Source of the DNA: DRYM01 sp964526225
GTDB lineage: Archaea > Thermoproteota > Thermoprotei_A > EX4484-217-1
Assembly: GCA_964526225.1 (NCBI GenBank)
Contig: CAZGLL010000018.1
Location: 1 to 32,563 of the forward strand
DNA length: 32,563 bases
Reading direction: 5' to 3'
Shown here: piece after piece, positions 1-8,002 of the stretch
Position numbering within the stretch: position 1 is the stretch's first letter
Layout of the letters: each line of letters starts with the position of its first letter
Program-made: the position numbers and the translations under genes
Notes under the pieces: generated by a model
What the model was told of the DNA's origin: nothing
Seen by the model: only the letters and a program-made list of their open reading frames with translations
Databases searched by the model: none

Positions 1-1397
1 TGTCTGCTGTAGAAGTCTTTGAGTAGTCTAAGGGCTACTGGTGCGAAGTATACTATTGCGATTAAGTTCGGTATTGCCATGAGACCATTGGTCATGTCCG
101 AGAACGTCCAGAATGTTTCGAATAGTGCTCCAGCAACTGCTGCGGGAACTATTGGTATTACCCAGAGGACTCTCCAAATCCATATCATTGGTTTCTCAGG
201 TAGCTTTAACGTTACTACCCAGAAGTATCTCCAGTTAACTTCACCATACCACTCCCATGTTAGTACGGTGGTGTAAGCGAAGAGACCCAGTGCTACACCT
301 AAAAGTACCGGCGCCCAGAAGCCATAGGCTCTGAAGAATGCTTCCATAGCTAAGGCTGCTCCTGAGAGATCCGGTCTTTCGATGTAGGCTTGTGTTGTTA
401 TGTCTGAGATTACGGTTATGGTACATATGACTATCGTATCCATGAATACTTCGAATATACCGTAGAATCCTTGCCTTCCTGGATGGTCTGATTCAGCGAA
501 TGCGTAAGCGTTTGGTGCGCTACCTAGACCGGCTTCGTTGGAGAATAGTCCTCTTGCGAAACCGTATCTAATAGCGTTGTAAACGCTCCATCCCGCTAAA
601 CCTCCTGCAGCAGCCATTGGTGAGAAAGCGTATGTAAATATCTTTGCTATAGTGTCTCCGAGGTTGTGACCGAACATTATCCATATTCCTAAGCCGAATA
701 TTATGTACCATGCTGACATGAAAGGTATCATGTAGTTAGCGACTTCAGCAATTCTTCTGATACCTCCTAGGACAACTAGCGCGGTAGCGATTAACATTAT
801 AATACCTACTGCAAGTCTAACCTGGAATATTCCTTCAGGAGTTTCCACTCCGAAAGCTTTAGCTACGTACTCTGCGCCAAGAGCTACGTTGTTAGCTTGC
901 ACCATGTTACCTATACCGAAGGCTGCAATGAATGCGAATAATGAGAATAACACTGCTAATACAGGGCCAATAACGGGTACTCTTCTAACGTAGTATGGTG
1001 TACCTCCCTCAATTCTTCCGTCTGGGAGAACCCTTCTAGACCACATACCTAACGTTACTTCAGCAGACTTTGTCGCCATACCTAGAAGTGCACAGACCCA
1101 CATCCAGAAGACCGCGCCGGGACCACCTAGGTGTACAGCTGTTGAAGCACCGGCAATGTTACCTACACCTATAGTTGCGCCCATGACAGCAGCCCAAATC
1201 TTGAAGGGATGAACTTCTCCGGCTCCCTTCTTACCCTTCCACATCATTGTTTTGATGGCTAGTGGGAACTTTCTAATTTGGAAGAAGCCGCCGAGAATGC
1301 TTAGCGTAACACCGGTCGACACCAGCAGTATAATCATTGGAAGGCCCCAGACAATTCCGTCAATGTAGTTTATTAACCATATTATGTCTAGCTGCAT
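1..1397 (-). CDS. Alanine/glycine:cation symporter (AGCS family), C-terminus cut by window edge
   Basis: The reverse strand is open from an ATG at 1397 to the window edge, giving about 465 residues; AGCS proteins usually have about 450-500, so only a short tail is missing. The protein should import alanine or glycine with Na+ (or H+) across the cytoplasmic membrane. It begins MQLDIIWLINYIDGIVWGLP and has many hydrophobic segments. Family-like stretches include KIWAAVMGATIGVGNIAGAS near residue 70, GLFSNEAGLGSAPNAYA near residue 290, and a KSAEVTLGMWSR segment. It is divergent from the small membrane protein at 1537. The family assignment is solid; the substrate (alanine, glycine or a related amino acid) is inferred from the family only. 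Confidence 0.9.
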   Translation of the reverse strand, partial: MQLDIIWLINYIDGIVWGLPMIILLVSTGVTLSILGGFFQIRKFPLAIKTMMWKGKKGAGEVHPFKIWAAVMGATIGVGNIAGASTAVHLGGPGAVFWMWVCALLGMATKSAEVTLGMWSRRVLPDGRIEGGTPYYVRRVPVIGPVLAVLFSLFAFIAAFGIGNMVQANNVALGAEYVAKAFGVETPEGIFQVRLAVGIIMLIATALVVLGGIRRIAEVANYMIPFMSAWYIIFGLGIWIMFGHNLGDTIAKIFTYAFSPMAAAGGLAGWSVYNAIRYGFARGLFSNEAGLGSAPNAYAFAESDHPGRQGFYGIFEVFMDTIVICTITVISDITTQAYIERPDLSGAALAMEAFFRAYGFWAPVLLGVALGLFAYTTVLTWEWYGEVNWRYFWVVTLKLPEKPMIWIWRVLWVIPIVPAAVAGALFETFWTFSDMTNGLMAIPNLIAIVYFAPVALRLLKDFYSR

Positions 1398-1491
1398 GAC
1401 AATACCCCAACCTTAAGGCGATAAATTCCGTTATTATTGTACTATTTTGAAATAAAAAAATTTTTCTATCTTCAAGAGTGTTGTTGGTTAA

Positions 1492-1530
1492 AATTTATAT
1501 ATTTAGTTTAGGAGCATATATTATTGGTGA
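1492..1530 (+). promoter_or_regulatory. TATA promoter and RBS for the gene at 1537
   Basis: An A-rich stretch followed by TTTATATA (1494-1501) fits an archaeal BRE/TATA element. Transcription would start near 1525, and GGTGA at 1526-1530 lies 6 nt before the TTG start. The same intergenic gap must also hold the promoter of the reverse-strand symporter. Confidence 0.5.
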
Positions 1531-1536
1531 AGATTT

Positions 1537-1800
1537 TTGTCAGTAAAGTATGAGGTAAAAGGTAAAGAGAGAGACGCTACCTTTATACTATGGCTGGTAA
1601 TAGTCTTCCTATTGGCTGCAGCAATAATTTCGTTAGGATATGCTGAAGCACCAGTGTTTCCGGAATCCAAAGCTGTTGAAGTACCTCAGGACATAGGGGC
1701 TCACGTAGGAACAATAGCTTTACTGATAATTTTAGAAGCTATTGCATGGTCTACCGGCAGAAAAACAGTTGAAGTTGTCGAAGCACCTAAACTTAGCTAA
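1537..1800 (+). CDS. Small membrane protein, unknown function (87 aa)
   Basis: I do not recognise this protein. The TTG start is supported by GGTGA 6 nt upstream and a TATA box about 40 nt upstream. A short charged N-terminus (residues 1-14) is followed by a hydrophobic segment (about 16-36), a Pro/Glu-rich linker with a PVFPESKAVEVP stretch, a second hydrophobic segment (about 57-72) and a charged tail. The likely topology is two transmembrane helices with an external loop. It sits head-to-head with the AGCS symporter and just upstream of the moeA pair, but is separated from moeA by its own promoter region. It could be a small accessory subunit of a membrane complex; nothing in the sequence says which. 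Confidence 0.65.
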   Translation: MSVKYEVKGKERDATFILWLVIVFLLAAAIISLGYAEAPVFPESKAVEVPQDIGAHVGTIALLIILEAIAWSTGRKTVEVVEAPKLS

Positions 1801-1850
1801 AACTTTTAAAACCCTTTCTTTATCAATCCCCCCAGTTCGTTTCGATATTA

Positions 1851-1906
1851 ACACTTATATACTTAAGTTTTCTTTCTAACCATTCTAAGAAGTATTTCAA
1901 GGGAAA
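1851..1906 (+). promoter_or_regulatory. TATA promoter and RBS for the moeA pair
   Basis: CTTATATAC at 1854-1862 is a good TATA box, with a transcription start expected near 1886. GGGAAAG at 1901-1907 precedes the GTG start at 1911. The pyrimidine-rich stretch at about 1812-1832 may help end transcription of the upstream gene. Confidence 0.5.
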
Positions 1907-1910
1907 GATA

Positions 1911-3176
1911 GTGAAGTTTAAATACAAATTCCTAAAGACTCTTTCAAACCCTAATGAGGTTATATCTAAAGTTTCTTCAGCTCTCCGCATAGTTCCGAAC
2001 GTTTTAGAAAGAAATACGGTAGAGTCTTTAGGGTATGTTTCGGCAACCGATATTGTAGCGCCTAGAGATTTTCCACCTTACAATAGGAGTGCTGTTGACG
2101 GTTTCGCTGTCAAAGCTGAGGATGTAAGTAGTGCTTCGCTTATGAACCCCATAGTTCTTAAAGTTAAAGGTTTCATGCATACAAGTGATTCTCCGGAAAA
2201 ATACAGAATAGATCATGGTGAATGTGTAGAAGTAACTACTGGTGCACCGCTACCTTTAGGTGCTGACGCTGTCGTTATGGTTGAATATACTAGGAGAATT
2301 TCTGAAAAAGAAGTTGAAGTTCTAAGGCCCGTTGCTAAATGGGATAACGTTTCTCTTAAGGGTGAAGATGTAAAGAAGAACCAAGTGATTATTAGGAAAG
2401 GAGAAATTATTAGACCATGGCACATAGGTGTTCTCGCAACGCTAAATATTGCTAAAATTAAGGTTTATAGGAAACTTAAAGCAGTAGTTTTAGGGATTGG
2501 TGATGAACTTATACCTTTAGGTCATAGTTTAGAACCTGGTAAAATAGTTTCTTCGACAATGTATCTTGTAAAAGCTTATCTGGAAGAATTAGGGGTTAAC
2601 GTTCCCTACGCTGAAATATTACCTGACAATTTGGAGGCTATTAGGGATAGAATTCTACATTATCTTTCGAAAGTAGATATCGTATTTACGACCGGGGGTA
2701 CTAGTGTAGGTCTTAAAGACTTTACTGTTGAAGCTGTAAAAACGCTTAATCCAGAAGTTTTCATACATGGTATAGCAATAAAGCCAGGAAAACCTATGGC
2801 TGTTGCGGTGGTTAAAGGGAAACCTGTGTTTATGCTTTCAGGATATCCTGTAGCAACGTTTACAGAATTATTGGCTATATTCGAACCAATATATTATAGA
2901 ATATTTGGTTGCCGTACACCACCTAAGCCCAAGGTTAAAGGTAAGTTGGTTAGAAGGGTCTATGTAGAGCCGGGGATCAGAGGTTTTATAAGAGTAAAGG
3001 TCTTTAAGAGAAATGATGAAGTCCTAGTTGAACCACTAGTAACAACAGGTTCCGGAATACTTTCAACATTAATTGTAGGAAACGGAATACTCGTTGTTCC
3101 CGAGGAACTTGAAGGATTTGATGAAGGAGATATTGTTGAAGTTATTTTGACAAAACCCATAGTTGAGGAGGTTTAG
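1911..3176 (+). CDS. moeA: Molybdopterin molybdenumtransferase MoeA
   Basis: This cytoplasmic enzyme inserts molybdate or tungstate into adenylylated molybdopterin, the last common step of Moco/Wco synthesis. At 421 residues it has the normal length. Domains in order: the MoeA N-terminal region with PPYNRSAVDGFAV (near residue 60) and EVTTGAPLPLGADAVVMVEYT (near 110); the MogA-like central domain with TTGGTSVGLKDFT (near 265) and KPGKPMAVAVVKGKPVFMLSGYP; and the C-terminal beta-barrel domain (about 345-415). The start is GTG behind GGGAAAG. The gene ends 6 nt before the second moeA, so the two are co-transcribed. Archaea often carry two MoeA paralogues, perhaps one each for molybdenum and tungsten; which one this is cannot be told here. 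Confidence 0.93.
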   Translation: MKFKYKFLKTLSNPNEVISKVSSALRIVPNVLERNTVESLGYVSATDIVAPRDFPPYNRSAVDGFAVKAEDVSSASLMNPIVLKVKGFMHTSDSPEKYRIDHGECVEVTTGAPLPLGADAVVMVEYTRRISEKEVEVLRPVAKWDNVSLKGEDVKKNQVIIRKGEIIRPWHIGVLATLNIAKIKVYRKLKAVVLGIGDELIPLGHSLEPGKIVSSTMYLVKAYLEELGVNVPYAEILPDNLEAIRDRILHYLSKVDIVFTTGGTSVGLKDFTVEAVKTLNPEVFIHGIAIKPGKPMAVAVVKGKPVFMLSGYPVATFTELLAIFEPIYYRIFGCRTPPKPKVKGKLVRRVYVEPGIRGFIRVKVFKRNDEVLVEPLVTTGSGILSTLIVGNGILVVPEELEGFDEGDIVEVILTKPIVEEV

Positions 3177-3182
3177 ATCATT

Positions 3183-5159
3183 ATGGTGGTTAGAAGGAAA
3201 ATATTTCATAAACTTGTCACGCCTGAAGAAGCATTGGAGAAACTATCCGAATACATTAAACTTAAACCGCTTGGTACCGAAGAGGTAAGTTTAGAGGAAG
3301 CTTTAGGGAGAGTTTTAGCTGAAGACATTGTTGCTAAAGTTAATTCTCCTCCTTTCGATAGATCAACAGTCGACGGATATGCCGTAAGGAGCGTTGATGT
3401 TGCTGGAGCTAGAGAAAACGCTCCTGTAAAAATGAAAGTTATAGGAAGGGTTGAAGCAGGCGAAATACCTAATGTAAATGTAAGTCAAGGTGAAGCTGTT
3501 GAAGTAGCTACGGGAGCACCAATTCCTCCAGGAGCCGATGCCGTTGTAATGGTTGAGTTTACTCGTAAAATAGGTGAGAACATAGTTGAAGTGTTTAAAC
3601 CTGTTCCTCCCGGAGGGAATGTTTCACAAACAGCTACGGATGTTATGATAGGTGAGATTATAGCGTACAAGGGCACGATAATTACACCTCAAATTATAGG
3701 TGCATTAGCCGCTACAGGTATTGATAAAGTCCCTGTTTACAAAAAACCAAAAGTTGCTATAATTAGTACAGGAAACGAACTTGTAAAACCTGGAGCTCCG
3801 CTTCCATACGGTAAAATATATGATGTTAATTCTTACACGCTCTACTCTTTAGTGCTAGAAGATGGAGGTAGCCCTAGGCTTTTAGGGATAATTCCTGATT
3901 CTTATGAGGAAATAAGAAAGATATTAGCTTTCGCTATTGAAAACTTTGACGTCATAATTACTTCAGGAAGCACATCTGCTGGTCTAGGAGATTTAATGTA
4001 CCGTGTACTAGACGAACTCGGTTCGCCAGGGGTAATAGTTCATGGGCTAAAAATTAAACCCGGAAAACCAACGATAATAGCTATTGTTAACGGGAAAATA
4101 GTTTTCGGTCTCCCAGGATATCCTGTTTCATGCCTTATGAATTACATTCTCTTAGTTAAACCAGTAATTAGGAAACTTGCAGGACTTAAGACCACGAGAC
4201 CACATGTAGTTAAAGCAGTATTACCATTAAGGGTTTTCGGTGAAAAAGGTAGGAGAACATTTATTCCTGTAGCCTTAATACGTAAAGGGAAACTGATAGC
4301 GTTTCCTGTAGGTGGTGATAGCGGAAGCATAGCTAGGCTTACAAGGAGCGATGGTTTCATAATAGTTCCTGAAAATATGAGTTTCCTAGAGGAAAATAGT
4401 GAAGTAAATGTTTATCTATTTTCTGAAAATTACGGTTCGGACCTTGAAGTTATCGGCAGCCACTGTCCAGTTCTTGAGGAAGTTATCGATAAGTTAAGAA
4501 ATAAGTTCTCCGTTAGAATGCTGAACATAGGGTCTTTAGGAGGGCTTTTAGCGATAAAGAGGGGTGAAGCGGATATTGCCGGACTACACCTACTTGACCC
4601 AGAAACGGCCCAATACAACATCCCGTTTATTAGAAAGTACAACGTTAAAAATGCCATATTAGTCAAGGGGTACTTTAGAGAACAAGGAATAATAATCCCT
4701 AAAGATAATCCTCATGGAATTAGAGGCTTCGAAGACATCATAGACAAGGATGTTAGGTTCATAAATAGGAATAAGGGTTCTGGAACAAGAGTTCTTATAG
4801 ATATTTTAATTAGTAAAGTAGCTGAAAAGAGAGGAGTAAGCGCTGAAGATATTAAAGGGAAAATTAATGGCTACTGGATTGAAGCAAAAACACACTTTGC
4901 TGTTGCTTCAGCTGTAAAACATGGTAGAGCTGATGTAGGTGTGGGTTTAAGGTTTATTGCTGAAATTTATGGACTCGAATTTATACCTTTAAAGGAGGAA
5001 GAATATGATTTCCTAATATCTCTGGATGCCTTAAATAAAGAACCTGTTAAAGAATTCATAGAATATTTACGTTCAAAAGAAATCGTAGAAATATTAAATA
5101 AAACTCCGGGCTATAGGCCTAAGGATGACATAGGTGAAATAGTTAAGATAAGCTTCTAA
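3183..5159 (+). CDS. moeA: MoeA fused to a periplasmic-binding-protein-like domain
   Basis: A 658-residue two-part protein. Residues 1 to about 405 form a full MoeA (PPFDRSTVDGYAV near 58, VEVATGAPIPPGADAVVMVEF near 105, ITSGSTSAGLGD near 260, KPGKPTIIAIVNGKIVFGLPGYPVS near 290). Residues about 415-655 form a substrate-binding domain of the PBP-like/LysR-substrate-binding type (SLGGLLAIKRGEADIAGLHL near 455, NRNKGSGTR near 525, GRADVGVG near 585). This fusion is known in many archaea. The extra domain resembles molybdate/tungstate binding proteins and may hold the metal oxyanion or sense cofactor; that is inference. GAGGAGG at 3165-3171 precedes the ATG, inside the end of the upstream moeA. 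The last 17 bases overlap the convergent MBL-fold gene. Confidence 0.93.
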   Translation: MVVRRKIFHKLVTPEEALEKLSEYIKLKPLGTEEVSLEEALGRVLAEDIVAKVNSPPFDRSTVDGYAVRSVDVAGARENAPVKMKVIGRVEAGEIPNVNVSQGEAVEVATGAPIPPGADAVVMVEFTRKIGENIVEVFKPVPPGGNVSQTATDVMIGEIIAYKGTIITPQIIGALAATGIDKVPVYKKPKVAIISTGNELVKPGAPLPYGKIYDVNSYTLYSLVLEDGGSPRLLGIIPDSYEEIRKILAFAIENFDVIITSGSTSAGLGDLMYRVLDELGSPGVIVHGLKIKPGKPTIIAIVNGKIVFGLPGYPVSCLMNYILLVKPVIRKLAGLKTTRPHVVKAVLPLRVFGEKGRRTFIPVALIRKGKLIAFPVGGDSGSIARLTRSDGFIIVPENMSFLEENSEVNVYLFSENYGSDLEVIGSHCPVLEEVIDKLRNKFSVRMLNIGSLGGLLAIKRGEADIAGLHLLDPETAQYNIPFIRKYNVKNAILVKGYFREQGIIIPKDNPHGIRGFEDIIDKDVRFINRNKGSGTRVLIDILISKVAEKRGVSAEDIKGKINGYWIEAKTHFAVASAVKHGRADVGVGLRFIAEIYGLEFIPLKEEEYDFLISLDALNKEPVKEFIEYLRSKEIVEILNKTPGYRPKDDIGEIVKISF

Positions 5160-5844
5160 CGTCTATTACTTTTCCAGTTCTAACCTTACAATATTTTTCA
5201 GGATATTTTGACTGAACATACTCTTTAATTTCTGATCCACTGCAGTGTGCTGGACATATTTTATCTGTGAACTTAGCTAACTCATCTATAACGTAAGGCG
5301 GTGGCCCATGAAAACCCCCTATAATTAGGAATAGTTTTTCCATCATAAGTTCTTTAAGCGCCTTTCTAGCAATATTCACCACTCCTGGATGAGAGCATCC
5401 TACAAAAAGCACTAATCCATTATCATCAACCTTAACCGCTAATGATATCTCGTAAAAGTTCTCCCAAGCTTTCAAAGGACTTATTACGTAAGCGTCATGA
5501 GCCACTCTTTCCGTTTCTCTAATCATAATAGGTCTAAGCCCTGCTCTTTTAAGATACTCTCCTCCAGGCGGCGTGAAGACTTTAAGATAAGGTTTTTTAA
5601 GACCCACTAATGTAAATCCACCGTAATGGTCTCTATGATGATGACTTAAAACAGCAAAGTCGAGATCCTCAAGTTTTAATCCTAGCCTTTCTAGGTTATA
5701 TTGGAGGACTAATGGATTCGTATCGGCATCGAAAAGAGCTTTCCAATACTCCGTGACTAAGTAAATACTTAATCCCCAGACATTTAGAAATCCAGGGTAT
5801 CCTTCATTGTCTACAACAACGTATATTTTAAGGTTTTTAACCAT
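5143..5844 (-). CDS. MBL-fold metallo-hydrolase (COG1237-like)
   Basis: A 233-residue cytoplasmic metallo-beta-lactamase-fold protein. The metal site motif HxHxDH is seen as SHHHRDH (H68, H70, D72, H73). A second metal histidine is likely in GCSHPGVVNI (H152), and a third in the region GGFHGPPPY or CPAHCSGSE. The DHYGGF and CSHPGVVNI signatures resemble COG1237, the group containing proteins annotated as ribofuranosylaminobenzene phosphate synthase-like. The substrate is unknown. The gene overlaps the end of the MoeA fusion by 17 bp in a tail-to-tail arrangement, so the two are not one operon. An upstream TTTATAAGG on the reverse strand (about 5880) is a plausible TATA box. Confidence 0.8.
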   Translation of the reverse strand: MVKNLKIYVVVDNEGYPGFLNVWGLSIYLVTEYWKALFDADTNPLVLQYNLERLGLKLEDLDFAVLSHHHRDHYGGFTLVGLKKPYLKVFTPPGGEYLKRAGLRPIMIRETERVAHDAYVISPLKAWENFYEISLAVKVDDNGLVLFVGCSHPGVVNIARKALKELMMEKLFLIIGGFHGPPPYVIDELAKFTDKICPAHCSGSEIKEYVQSKYPEKYCKVRTGKVIDVRSLS

Positions 5845-5960
5845 GGCTTCACTTCACAAATGAAATTAGAACATATAATGCCTTATAAATGATTATTTCT
5901 AAGAAATGAAGGTACAACTTATTTGTAGTTTACTATTGTAGAAAGGAGAAAAATGTTTGT

Positions 5961-6977
5961 TTAATCTGTACGTGCAAGTTCAAGCATTTTCCTATGTTCT
6001 TCTGGTGTAAGTCTTCTCTTGAGGAAGAGTCTTGTGCTGAAATATCTTGCAGCATAGTCTGGTAGCACTGTTACTACTTTACCGTCTTTTATATTGAATT
6101 TTTCGGCTGCTTTAATTGCTGCTACAACGTTTGCCCCGGAAGATATTCCTATGGCCAATCCTTCTAGTCTAGCTATTTTCCTCGCCATTTCTACAGCTTC
6201 ATCACTACTTACGAGAACGAAGTCGTCTATTACGTCTATGTGATTTCTTATTATTACTGGGACGAAACCGTCTCCTATGCCTTCTATTTCATGTCTTCCC
6301 CAGGCTTTCCCCTTCTTCCAGAACCAGTATGCTGCTGTTGGGCATTCTGCAGGTTCCATAGCTACAACTTTAATGTTTGGATTTGCCTCTTTAAGCCTTT
6401 TACCTACGCCTACAAGTGTTCCTCCAGTACCGATACCTGCTGTAAACAACCTTATTTCTTTTGGATCAAGTTGCTCTATTATTTCCTTACCTGTTGTTTC
6501 ATAGTGTCCTTTAACGTTTGCTTCATCATCCCATTGTTCTGCTACGAAATACTTATCCGGGTTTTCCTTAGCTAATTTTCTAGCGTATTCTAAAGCTCCC
6601 ATAGCATCGCTTTCTCCTCCCGGAGTATAGATTAATTCCGCCCCGTAAAGCATATCGAGAAGTTTTCTTTCATAACTCATTTCCACAGGCATTACAATCA
6701 CTATCCTGTACCCTAAGTATGCTCCTAGTCCTGCAAAAGCTATTCCCGTATTTCCTGTTGTCGGTACTAAAATTGTCATTCCAGGTTTTAACTTACCCTG
6801 TTTTTCAGCTTCTTTAATTATGTAGTAAGCCATTCTATCCTTAACACTACCGGTGGGATTCATGAATTCGCATTTCGCCCATATTTCGAATGGGTAATCT
6901 TTGTCTATTTTTGCTAATCTAACTATTGGTGTATTGCCTATTAGCTCTAATACATTATTGGCCACACGAAGAGACAT
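5961..6977 (-). CDS. Cysteine synthase family, PLP-dependent sulfhydrylase
   Basis: A 338-residue fold type II PLP enzyme that joins sulfide to an activated serine (O-acetylserine, or O-phosphoserine in many archaea) to make cysteine. Visible motifs are ELIGNTPIVRL at the N-terminus, NPTGSVKDR with the PLP lysine K46, TTGNTGIA for the substrate/phosphate loop (near residue 88), GIGTGGTLVGVG (near 180) and GISSGANVVAA (near 277). There is no CBS domain or N-terminal extension, which argues against a full cystathionine beta-synthase. The substrate choice cannot be read from sequence alone. GAGGTG lies upstream of the ATG, and TTTTTATAAAT on the reverse strand near 7035 is a good TATA box. The gene is single and divergent from the membrane protein at 7223. 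Confidence 0.9.
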   Translation of the reverse strand: MSLRVANNVLELIGNTPIVRLAKIDKDYPFEIWAKCEFMNPTGSVKDRMAYYIIKEAEKQGKLKPGMTILVPTTGNTGIAFAGLGAYLGYRIVIVMPVEMSYERKLLDMLYGAELIYTPGGESDAMGALEYARKLAKENPDKYFVAEQWDDEANVKGHYETTGKEIIEQLDPKEIRLFTAGIGTGGTLVGVGKRLKEANPNIKVVAMEPAECPTAAYWFWKKGKAWGRHEIEGIGDGFVPVIIRNHIDVIDDFVLVSSDEAVEMARKIARLEGLAIGISSGANVVAAIKAAEKFNIKDGKVVTVLPDYAARYFSTRLFLKRRLTPEEHRKMLELARTD

Positions 6978-7027
6978 ATAGGTACAAACACCTCACTTTG
7001 CTTCAGAATCCACAGTCCTTCTAAAGG

Positions 7028-7212
7028 GTAAAGATTTATAAAAAGTTGTTTATTAATGTATAATCTTAACCATGACTTATTACCGTAAAATGAGATCGTA
7101 TTAGTATTTTGAAATGAATAATGAAAAATACCGTTAAATGGTTAAACATTCACGCAAAAATCCTTATTTTAAAATAAAAATTTATAAAGTGCTTTGTTTT
7201 TAAATCTCTCAT
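7028..7212. promoter_or_regulatory. Divergent promoter region between cysteine synthase gene and kinase-like gene
   Basis: The 245-bp gap is AT-rich and holds no gene that I can see. Reverse strand: TTTTTATAAAT around 7030-7044 serves the cysteine synthase gene. Forward strand: TTTATAAAG at 7181-7189 should start a transcript near 7210, leaving a leader of only about 13 nt before the ATG at 7223. Confidence 0.5.
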
Positions 7213-7222
7213 GTGGTTTTAA

Positions 7223-7858
7223 ATGAACTTTACTTTACCACATTTTTCCCTATACGATTTCATGTACGATTTCATAGTGGCCATTCCTGCAGCCTTAATT
7301 ATTTGTGTTGCAATTTTAGGAACTAGAAAGCTAAGCAATCCTTGGATAAATAGGAAGATCCTTCATTTATCTGCAACACCTGGAATATTAATGTATCTTT
7401 ACGTTTTTAAAGAACCTTATGCTTTCTTTGCATATAGCATAGTTCTTACGATATTCCTTCTAGTGCATCACGTAAGGCAAAATATTATGGGTTGGTTTCA
7501 GTTTGAAAAGAATTTAGGTGAAGTCTATTTTACAACAAGTTTCGCTTTACTATCACTAATATTTTGGCATGCTAGAGAAGTGGGTACGGCAATAATGCTC
7601 TTCATGGCTGTCGGCGATGCTATAACAGGTATTGTGAGATCTAGGGTATGTAAGGTGAGATGCAAGCATTGGATAGGGAGTTTGGCTATGCTTATTACAA
7701 CTACCATAATAGGTTACATTCTAATAGGTACTATAGGGGTTCTATTAGCTATTTTGGCAACATTATCTGAAAGACAATGGTTTATTGACGATAATATATC
7801 AATACCTCTAGTTTCTACGGTAACATATTTTGTTGTCACATCGGTAATTCCAGGTTAA
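7223..7858 (+). CDS. Dolichol/phytol kinase-like membrane protein (SEC59 family)
   Basis: A 211-residue integral membrane protein with about six hydrophobic segments. It carries the signatures of the CTP-dependent polyprenol/phytol/diacylglycerol kinase superfamily (COG0170): NRKILHLSATPG (RKxxH-type motif, near residue 52), AVGDAITGIVRS (GDA motif, near 130) and KHWIGSLAML (G[S/T]xxM motif, near 146). Such enzymes phosphorylate membrane isoprenoid alcohols or lipids with CTP. In an archaeon the substrate could be a dolichol-like or geranylgeranyl-type alcohol; that is inference. It is a single gene with its own short-leader promoter. Sequence ends after the last helix, as in short archaeal members. 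Confidence 0.75.
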   Translation: MNFTLPHFSLYDFMYDFIVAIPAALIICVAILGTRKLSNPWINRKILHLSATPGILMYLYVFKEPYAFFAYSIVLTIFLLVHHVRQNIMGWFQFEKNLGEVYFTTSFALLSLIFWHAREVGTAIMLFMAVGDAITGIVRSRVCKVRCKHWIGSLAMLITTTIIGYILIGTIGVLLAILATLSERQWFIDDNISIPLVSTVTYFVVTSVIPG

Positions 7859-7917
7859 TCCAAAACATATGGAGTAATTATTCTTACTGTTAAAGCATCT
7901 ACAGGTGCGTTTTCCGT

Positions 7918-8002
7918 ACCTTAAAAATACTGTTTATCGTACATTGCATTTCTCGAAAAGCTTAAGTATGCTTCATAAGCCAGCATTCTCCAAGGACATG
8001 GA
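7918..8002 (+). promoter_or_regulatory. Promoter/operator region of the lysine biosynthesis operon
   Basis: CCTTAAAAATAC (7919-7930) is a plausible TATA element. Between it and the first gene lies an imperfect palindrome with arms GCTTA (7960-7964) and TAAGC (7976-7980). Its place in the leader just downstream of the promoter would suit repression by the operon's own Lrp-type regulator LysM, but this is inference. Confidence 0.4.

Noticed and set aside
3012..3018. Box C-like ATGATGA in moeA
   Set aside because: It is inside coding sequence and no D box or guide layout follows.
6240..6575. Forward frames opposite the cysteine synthase gene
   Set aside because: They mirror a clearly conserved enzyme and have Cys/Phe/Tyr-rich nonsense composition.
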